Source of the DNA: Nyssa sinensis
Lineage: Eukaryota > Streptophyta > Magnoliopsida > Cornales > Nyssaceae
Reading direction: 5' to 3'
DNA: 64,000 nt
Assembly: GCA_008638375.1 (NCBI GenBank)
Contig: CM018051.1
Span: forward strand, 36,861,177 to 36,925,176
In this document: one piece after another, positions 57,087 to 64,000 of the stretch
Layout of the letters: the number at the start of each line of letters is the position of its first letter
How positions within the stretch are numbered: the first letter of the stretch is position 1
Made by a program: the position numbers and the translations under genes
Notes under the pieces: generated by a model
Told to the model about the DNA's origin: nothing
Database searches by the model: none
The model's input: only the letters and a program-made list of their open reading frames with translations

Positions 57087-57740
57087 GGGTATTCTGGACT
57101 CAATGGTAGAGTCCAATCTAGGAAATTAAGTCCTGAAAAATAGAGCATGTAAATAGTAAATGACTGTACAAGCCCTTGATGATACTCAGGGTTAATTAAA
57201 CATAAAAGATAGTCCAATTCAACTATGTCGGACATTCTGGACCTAATAGTGAGGTCCATTTTATGAACTGAGGTCCTGAAAAATTTAGTTATGGCATGTG
57301 AAATTACCAAAATGCCCCTGATGCTATATGATGCCCAAATAAAGTCCAAATTGGACGAAATTGATATCGACAGAAGCCCAGACCCTCGTGAAATTGTACA
57401 CATGATTAAATGGCGCGAATCGGAGTCAGAATTTCACGAAACATAAAATGACCAAAATGCCCTTGGGCATAGTAAGTGCAAAGTAGAGGCCGAATAAAGG
57501 TCAGTCTGATCTAATAAATTGTCATAAGTATAATTATGGAAATTGAGAGATTGAATAAGACTTCGAAATAGTCAGAGTGTAAAATAGAAAATGACTGATG
57601 TGTCCCGATAATCAAAAGCAAATACCAAATGAAGTCCAAAGGACTTAAAAATCTACATATGAGATATATGGAATATTCTGAGGACCACGACTAGGGTTCA
57701 GGGACAAGAATGGTAAAATTACCATTTTGCCCCCAAGGTT
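57087..57740. repeat. Degenerate ~150 bp modules in E10
   Basis: Cores CTGGACTCAATGGTAGAGTC (about 57095) and CTGGACCTAATAGTGAGGTC (about 57238) are about 145 bases apart. Each is followed by a GTCCTGAAAAAT phrase. Further copies, more decayed, continue to 57740 with AAATTACCAAAATGCCCCTG and AAAATGACCAAAATGCCC. Confidence 0.7.
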
Positions 57741-58289
57741 AAATAAGTACTTAACGGATAACGATTGAAGTCTAAATGACTTAGATTATAATCTCGATAA
57801 CTGCTAAGCCTAATTAAAGAATGAAATAGCCTTGGATGAAACCCAATGAAAGGGCAATAGGCTATTAGGCTATCTTAGGTAATCCGATAGATACCTAAGA
57901 TGATGAATAAGACATGAATAAATTATGATATGTCTGTGATTGATGATGATTATTCAAGATATACAAGGATGTGCCTGAGACAATATCTGGAGGTTATCAG
58001 ATTATCTGTATAAGGAGATAAGCGAACAGTTTGTGAGTAACTTGGAACTTCTGACTTGGTGTATAAGTTACACTGTCTAGATACTGTATTTTGATATACT
58101 GTACCGTTTTATATGCTATACTGTTTAAATGCATATATTTAAATGCATACTCTTTGTACTGTATTACACGTGGCATGATTTGTCGTGTCCTACTCTGATG
58201 TTTTGTTCAGGGTCTGTCCTGTTCTGTCGTATGGTTTTGTTTGGTTATGTTTTGTCCTGTTCTGCTCAATACTGACCTATTCTATTATT

Positions 58290-59065
58290 TGATTTATTTG
58301 CCTACGTCCCGTTGATGATATGCCTTCGTTTCTGATTAATATATTGTTTCCGCTCAGTTCCATTATGTTCCGTCCCGTTGATGATATGCCTTTGTTTCTG
58401 ATTGATATATTGTTTCTGCTCCGTTCCGTTATGTTCCATCCCGTCCCGTTGATGATATGCTGTTGTTTCTAATTGATATATTGTTTTCGCTCAGTTCCAT
58501 TATGTTCCGTCCCGTTGATGATATGCCTTTGTTTCTGATTGATATATTGTTTTCACTCCGTTCTGTTATGTTCCATCCTTTTGATGATGTCTTTGCTTCT
58601 GATTGATATATTGTTTTCGCTCAGTTCCGTTATGTTCCGTCCCGTTGATGATATGCCTTTGTTTCTGATTGATATATTATTTTCAGCTCAGTTCCATTAT
58701 GTTCCGTCCCGTTGATGAATATGCCTTTGTTTCTGATTGATATATTGTTTCCGCTGCTATTCCGTTATGTTCCGTCCTGTTGATGATATGCCTTTGTTTC
58801 TGATTGATATATTGTTTCCGCTCAGTTCTGTTATATTCCGTTCCGTTGATGATATGCCTTTATCTCTAATTGATATATTGTTTCCGCTCAGTTCCATTAT
58901 GTTCCGTTCTGTTGATGATATGCCTTTGCCTCTGATTGATATATTGTTTCTGCTCAGTTCCTGTTATGTTTCGTTCTGTTGATGAGGCCTTTGTCTCTGA
59001 TTGATATATTCTTTCCGCTCTGTTCTGTTGATGATATGCCCGTGTCTCTAATTGATATATTGGCA
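58290..59065 (+). repeat. Minisatellite in E10 (about 62 bp x 12)
   Basis: Twelve or so units of 60-67 bp carry GTTCCATTATGTTCCGTCCC, GTTGATGATATGCCTTTG, TTTCTGATTGATATATTGTT and TTCGCTCA. Unit identity is high, so the array expanded recently compared with E9. Confidence 0.9.
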
Positions 59066-59347
59066 TCATGTACTATTTTGTTTTGATTTGTTGTGTTGTG
59101 TTCTGTTCTGTTTGGTTATGTTTTGTTATGATCTGTTCTGTTCTAGATCTGTTTGTATTGTTTAGTTTGGTTCTGTTTTATTCTACTTAACTGCATTAAG
59201 TGAATTTATAAAACTGCTATTTTCAGAAATAACTGAACCCTCCATGTGCTTTGTAAGCAAGAATTGGTTTTTGAAACCCATGACAAGGAACCTGTGTTAC
59301 TCACTGGGCTTATTTAAGCTCACCCCATTATCCTAACATTTTTTCAG

Positions 59348-59477
59348 GATTTATCTCCATTGGATTAGAAGGCACCATGATATGACATGGATAGGTCGAG
59401 TGGCATTCCAAGTAAAGAATCTGATGGCACTGATTTGTAGAGACTTGAAGTCTTGTGGATTGAATTTGGTTATTCAG
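59348..59477 (+). other. E10 candidate mini-exon, 130 nt
   Basis: Acceptor AACATTTTTTCAG|GATTTATC and donor TATTCAG|GTGAGTGA, 130 nt apart, the same length as in E9. The upstream donor is CAGAG|GTATAAAC at 51803/51804. E11 now lies in the putative intron. Confidence 0.55.
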
Positions 59478-59861
59478 GTGAGTGATATGATTTAATATGA
59501 TATGATTAAATTTATTGATATTGGGACATGGCTCACGGTAATGGTACTCTAAAGATGTTAGAATGTGCTCTGTGTTATATGTCTGATTATAAATATGCTC
59601 TATGGTTAGAGTTATTAGCTATCTGGTTTTAGACTTGCTCTGTGGTATGTACCTTTGCGGTATATAACTGAGTTGCATTCCCAAGATAAAAAGTTTTAAA
59701 CTCCGTTGCTCTGACCCTACATTTGGGATGCAATTCATCGGTAAGTTCAGAAGTTTGCCTTTGGTTGGTCGCATTGTCGGTCGGCAAATCAACAAGGCGG
59801 CTAACTGGTATCACGTCCTCGAGATTCGCTGTAGGGTAGGGGTTCGGGATATGACATAGTT

Positions 59862-60130
59862 GATGGCGACTAGTAGAAATCTCCTATTCTGACGAGTTTT
59901 TGGCAATGGTTCTACGATGTCTATTCCCCATTAGGCAAAGGGCTAAGGGCTTGCAATAGGGATAAGCTCATGCTAAAGTTGATGTTGGTAAGAAGCAAAA
60001 CACTAACATTTGTCACACTTTCTAACATATTCTTTAACTTGTTTTAGCATACTAGGTTAATAGTAGCCCTGAGTTAATGCTCGGCGGGTAATGGTTTTCT
60101 CGCCATATTGGTTGTCGCATATTCCCTCAT
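59862..60130 (-). pseudogene. E7 integrase, N-terminal part
   Basis: Minus strand. The zinc-finger end KCDKC and the start of the catalytic core, WGIDIV with the first catalytic Asp, are visible at about 59925-60025, followed by EPLPK. There are several stops in frame. The protein resumes at 50771 on the far side of E10. Confidence 0.75.
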
Positions 60131-60318
60131 ATATTTTAGCTAGAACATAGTGGGCCTCTTCTAGAGCCTAAGCACCGTAGGAGGGGCTATGTATAAGACC
60201 TTCGGAAAAGTTTTTCTTTGAGGATGAAGTACTGAGCATCCCTAATTCAAATTCTTCTGGCCTGATTTTTATCCTTTGGAAGGAATCATTTTGTTTGGAA
60301 CTTGATAATGGGAGTTAT

Positions 60319-60830
60319 CTAATTCAGAGATTGTTCAGAAAATCGGAGAGCTTGTGACACTTCGATGTTGGGCTTTAATTGATAGGACATTTTTACTATA
60401 GCATTTCTTTTTGGCCTGAGAAGGGATGCCATATTTGGTAGTGCGTCTGCTCTGGAGTTTTGATTTTTTTCAATCTCCTGAATAGTGAATTTATGGAAAT
60501 ATTGCTTTAGTGATTCCACTAGTTCTAAGTACTTGATCATTTTACTATCTTTGGTAGAATATTCTTCCAGGACTTGACTTACTACAAGCTAAGAGTCAAA
60601 AAATGCTTCAAGGTCCATAGCTCCACATTATAGAGCTAGCTTTATCCTTATGATAAGTGCTTCGTACTCAGCTTCGTTGTTAGAGGTTCTGAATCCCAAG
60701 CTGATGGATTTTCGGTTATAATCCCATCAGGGGACTGAAGTATTATACCTACTTTAGAGCCCTTATTTGTAGAAGAACAATTAGTGTAAAGTAGCTACAC
60801 CGAAGTGTTTGTAGTAGTTTAAGCTTTTAA
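60319..60830 (-). pseudogene. E7 RNase H (archaeal-type) and tail
   Basis: Minus strand. LGFRTSNNEAEYEALIIRI (about 60640-60700) marks the catalytic Glu region. LAYNE-type linker and then VESLKQYFHKFTIQEIEK and SRADALPNMASL (about 60420-60540) form the end of the domain, where ADAL..A is the usual final motif. Stops at about 60585, 60630 and elsewhere break the frame. Confidence 0.75.
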
Positions 60831-60849
60831 ATGTTGTGTTCCAGTGAAT

Positions 60850-61600
60850 TCAGTTATGAAATCTACTAATGCTTAAACTTTGACTAGCAGTTTGTGGAAC
60901 GTAAGATATGTCAAATTCTCTTAACTCTACTGACCACTTAACCAATCGTCCAAAAACTTTGAGTTTGTGAATGACTGATTTCAGAGGATAAAATGTGGAG
61001 ATTACGATAGGATGAGCTTGAAAGTATGGCCTGATAGTCCGAGCAGATATTACCAAGGCTAAAGCTAATTTTTTAATTTCAGAGTATCTTGTCTCGGTAT
61101 CTAGAAGTGTTTTACTAACATAGAAAATAGGCCCCTGGACTCATGTGTCTTCTCTTATTAATGCAGAGCTGACTGCACTTTTTAACACGACTACGTATAA
61201 GAGTAGTTTTTCTCCAAGTACTGGTTTTGAAAGGAGATCGGGAGAGGCTAAGTATTTCTTGAGTTTTTAGAAGGCTTTTTCACATTCAGAGGTCCACTTT
61301 AGGGCCTTATTCCACCTTAAAGCTTTAAAGAATGGAATGTATCGATCCGTTGATTTAGAGATGAACCTATTCAATGTTGTTATACTTCCATTCAGCCTTT
61401 AAATATCTTTCTTAGTTTTGAGGGATTTCAGATCAATCAGAGCTTTAATCTAGGTAGGATCTTCTTCAATTCCTCTTTGTGAAACTAGAAAACCTAATAA
61501 TTTCCCTTCAATAATCCCAAAGGTACACCTTGATGGGTTAAGTTTTATTCTGTGCTTCTTCAGGATGTCAAACATCTGTGATAAGTGTTGGATGTGGTCA
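60850..61600 (-). pseudogene. E7 RT connection region
   Basis: Minus strand. Open piece 61056-60850 contains ISARTIRPYFQAHPIVI, RLVKWSVELREFDISYVP and ASQ, corresponding to E1 300-480. Upstream, LNPSRCTFGI, a KLLGFLVSQRGIEEDPT block and LNRFISKSTDRYIPFFKAL are recognisable with intervening stops. Confidence 0.75.
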
Positions 61601-62230
61601 TCCTTCTAAACACTTTTGACGAGCATATCGTCCATGGAAACTTTCATTGTATCTCTAATCTGGAGGTCAAACATTCTATTCACAAGCCTCTGATACAGTG
61701 GTTCTAGCATTCTTTAGACCAAATGACATCACTCTATAACAATAGAGAGCTTGTTCTAATATAAAGGTTGTTTTCTATTAGTTTGGAGGATACATTTGGA
61801 TCTGATTGTAGACAGAGTAAGCGTCTATGAAGCTCATGAGTTTATGACCTACTGTGGCATCAACGAGTTGATCAATCATGGAAAGGGGAAAGTTATCTTT
61901 AGGACAAGCTTTATTGAGATTGGTATAGTTCGATGAAAACTCTCCATTTGCCAATCTTCTTTTTTGCGAGAATTGTATTGGAAATCCACTTGGGGTAGAA
62001 CACCTCTCTTATTATTCCAGCATTAAGCAACCTCTGAACTTCTTCATTGATGATCTTGTGAAATTGTGGGGTAAATGTCCTCATCTTCTGTCTTATTGGA
62101 TGATTGTTTAGGATCTGTCATTAGCTTGTAAGAAATGAAGTCAGGATTTATTCCCTCCATATCTCTAGTCTTCTAAACAAATACCGAAATGTTGGTTTTT
62201 AAGAATTTAACAATCTTCTCTTGCTCGGAA
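61600..62230 (-). pseudogene. E7 reverse transcriptase, catalytic part
   Basis: Minus strand. MSFIDAYSGYNQIQMYPP-like sequence lies at about 61790-61850, with the first catalytic Asp. The active-site box is SMDDMLVKS at about 61615-61640 in place of YIDD/YVDD, so the Tyr is lost although both Asp remain. Frameshifts are frequent, for example around 61690 and 61935. No open frame longer than about 60 codons survives. Much more decayed than the E1 RT. Confidence 0.78.
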
Positions 62231-62539
62231 TGAGACAAAGCTGAGCCAATAGTGTAAGTATTTTCCCTCTTCTTCAGTATTGATGAGTACTTTGATGGGT
62301 TCATCTATTGGTTTGACTATGCTGTCCCTTTCTCTTAGACTTAGTGGCTCATCAATCTCGGAAGGACATTCTTCGGCCTCATGAAGCTTTAGAGATAGAG
62401 AGTCTTTCCCCTTATGAGGGTATTATAATTGCTATTTAGAAGGTCTTTTTTTTAGTACGAGGGCATGACACTCTCGGGCAGTGGACTGACAGCCTTTCAT
62501 AGTGAACACCTTATCTTTGTGAATATATTTAAGGCACTG

Positions 62540-62845
62540 ATGGAGGGTAGAGGTAACTGCCCCCATCTGATGGATCTAGGGCCTTCCAATAATGATGTTA
62601 TAAGGAGATTTGGCATCTAGGACCATGAATTCAGAGATCAAGGTATTCTGTTCATATCCATCTCTTAGCGTGGTTGGTAGATCAATTCTGCCCATTGGAA
62701 AGCTGAGGTTCCCATTGAATCCTGCCATTATAGCAATAGTTTCTCTGGTGTCCTTCGAATCGAGTTTCATATATTTAAAGGGTTTGTAGAATAGTACGTT
62801 GGTAGAACTTCCAGTGTCTTGAGAACCCTTATGATCTCAAAGTTA
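62540..62845 (-). pseudogene. E7 aspartic protease region
   Basis: Minus strand. Open piece 62770-62576 has AIMAGFNGNLSFPMGRIDLP and ISEFMVLDAKSPYNIIIGRP, the homologue of E1 1900-2190. Upstream, at about 62810-62820, the expected DTG is replaced by sequence I read as LEDTGS with a broken frame. The protein is inactive. Confidence 0.75.
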
Positions 62846-63722
62846 GCAACTGTGAGTGAGATAACAAGGGCATCGTTGTGGGGACAGTGTATCCCTACGA
62901 GATCTAATTCAAAGAACTGAATTCGAGCTTCTGTCTTTATCTTTTTCTCAATGGACCGAGATCTGGATGATGTAGGGCTCTGTCCTTACTTTCCTAAGTA
63001 GATATTTTTCTAGCCAAGTTAGATGTTCCTGCCATTGCATTGTTGGCATGGAGCACGGAAATGACTTGTTGATTATTTTGTTGTTACTGGTCATTCCAAA
63101 CTTCCCTTTGTTCATGCCTTTACTCTGGCCTCCTCTAATGGGGTCTTTCATCTTAAGTATTCTGTCTTCCGTCATGGCGGATGAATTATCTCAGTTGTCA
63201 TCTCCTTATGAGATGCTCTATCTCCTACTTCAGAGCTCTGGATTCCTCGGTCGTGTGCCCCTGCTCTTTATAGAAGTCACAATATTTGTTTCGATTTCTC
63301 GAGTCGAGGTGGCTTTTCAATGGTTCTGGTCACCTCAGGTTTTCACGAGTCTAGACCTGTTGGAGTATATGGGTAAGAGAGGCATTTAACGGGGTATAAG
63401 TTTCCGTACCTTCTATAACTAGAGTTGTTTAGAGCTTTGGGTGTTGTTATCTTGTCAGGATTCCTAGTCTTTTTTTTATTGGCGTTGTTATCCCTCTTCT
63501 GAACTTGCTCGTCCTTCTGAGCTTGTTCTTTAGCTTTTTGAAAGGATATTTTTGTATCTTAGAGATTAATATACTTTTGTGCTCTCTCCATGAGCACTGT
63601 ATCGACAAGGGGATTCTTGGTTAAGGAATTCTAAAAGCGTCCAAGCCCAAGGCCTGAAATGAGGATGGCCACTAAGAAACTCGAACTACAGTCAGTAATC
63701 TCCTAGAGCTCGGTATTAAAAC
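62846..63722 (-). pseudogene. E7 gag C-terminal part, cut by E12
   Basis: Minus strand. The piece 63175-62948 is Lys/Gln/Asn-rich (MTEDRILKMKDPIRGGQSKG...). Upstream, 63560-63720 retains the end of the gag core, with FNTELxE and SLGLDAF-like sequence matching E1 at about 3030-3170. E12 interrupts it at 63723. Confidence 0.65.
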
Positions 63723-64000
63723 TGTCATGCCCCGAATTTTCACAAACCCAGGGAGTGAGTGAAATGAAATAAGAAAAGTAAATGAAGGTCATTAAGGTGG
63801 GTTTAGTTGATTATGCATTCGTTTCTCTATGTTTCCCCAAAATTAAAAATGAAGACTTGCTAATTGACTTAACCAAAATGGTCTCCTAATGTCACTCAAA
63901 CATCCCTCCCAATTAATATTTAAAATATTTTAAGTCATGTTCAAAAATGGCTTCCAAAACAACCACAAAATATCTCTAAAAATGCCTTGGAATAATGACC
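63723..64000 (-). mobile_element. E12: LTR end, running off the window
   Basis: Plus strand begins TGTCATGCCCCGAATTTTC, then CCAGGGAGTGAGTGAAATGA, the same opening as the E3 LTRs with differences. The orientation is therefore minus, with its 3' LTR end at 63723. The five bases to the left are AAAAC, the expected target duplication. No primer site is visible on the left, so 63723 is an outer edge. Confidence 0.8.

Larger units (their letters stand above)
50772..59856 (+). mobile_element. E10: solo LTR (about 5 kb plus E11), E9 family
   Basis: It starts TGTAACACCCCGACCTGAC and ends GGGTTCGGGATATGACA. Flanks are TAGTC (50767-50771) and TAGTT (59857-59861), one mismatch. It splits the E7 integrase. 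It follows E9 along its length (tRNA-like module, leader, modules, minisatellite, mini-exon, GTCGCRTKG tail) but has extra modules at 52870-53017 and 57087-57300. E11 lies within those extra modules. Confidence 0.9.
31518..63722 (-). mobile_element. E7: Tat-like gypsy retrotransposon with antisense extra ORF
   Basis: On the minus strand the order is gag (63.7k), protease, RT, RNase H, integrase (split by E10), a spacer with tandem repeats, an ORF on the opposite strand (split by E8), polypurine tract and 3' LTR (32003-31518). Extra ORFs between pol and the 3' LTR, often antisense, are known in Tat/Ogre-type elements. The 5' LTR is beyond the window. All coding parts carry stops or frameshifts. 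RT is clearly diverged from E1, so these are two separate insertions. Confidence 0.85.

Noticed and set aside
58290..59065. CRISPR-like array of regularly spaced repeats
   Set aside because: Repeat and 'spacer' parts are both conserved from unit to unit; it is a minisatellite in plant DNA.

Overview
This 64 kb window is intergenic plant DNA, most likely from a eudicot. It consists almost wholly of nested LTR retrotransposons. I found no intact host gene. The plant origin is shown by Ty3/gypsy Tat-type gag-pol remains, tRNA-iMet primer sites beside very long LTRs, Sirevirus-like palindrome-rich LTRs, and a captured fragment of the plant-specific RNA polymerase IV/V largest subunit. The species cannot be fixed from the sequence.

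Layout. 1-5033: a decayed Tat-like gypsy element on the minus strand (E1), cut by the window start. About 5034-24850: a Sirevirus-like LTR host (X2) in pieces, holding E1, a minus-oriented long solo LTR (E2, 5053-19287) and an LTR-like element (E5, 19478-24671). E2 is split by another Sirevirus-like LTR (X1) and by a compound element with tandem LTRs (E3, 9282-18268, site duplication ATTTT). E5 is split by a solo LTR (E4, 19720-23330, TGATC). 25527-29441: a solo LTR (E6, ATGAT) carrying a Sirevirus-like fragment (X3). 31518-63722: a second Tat-like element (E7, minus strand) with an antisense, intron-bearing extra ORF. E7 is split by a non-autonomous element with two long LTRs (E8, 32577-47459, CTATT), which itself holds solo LTR E9 (33979-38183, ATAAG). 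It is split again in integrase by solo LTR E10 (50772-59856, TAGTC/TAGTT), which holds solo LTR E11 (53018-57081, ATTTC). A further LTR (E12) enters E7 gag at 63723 and runs off the end.

The long LTRs (3-4 kb, starting TGTAACR and ending TGACA/TCACA-like) share an architecture: an AT-rich U3, a purine-rich leader ending in a good splice donor, a 1.2-3.5 kb intron-like stretch filled with degenerate ~150 bp repeats, a 50-130 nt mini-exon with acceptor and donor, and then a family-specific minisatellite. This is my best candidate for an undescribed system. The second is E11, whose captured Pol IV/V fragment lies in sense, just upstream of the mini-exon donor. Two elements keep both LTRs (E3, E8) but have non-coding interiors, so they are non-autonomous. 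At least five LTRs are solo, which points to frequent LTR-LTR recombination.
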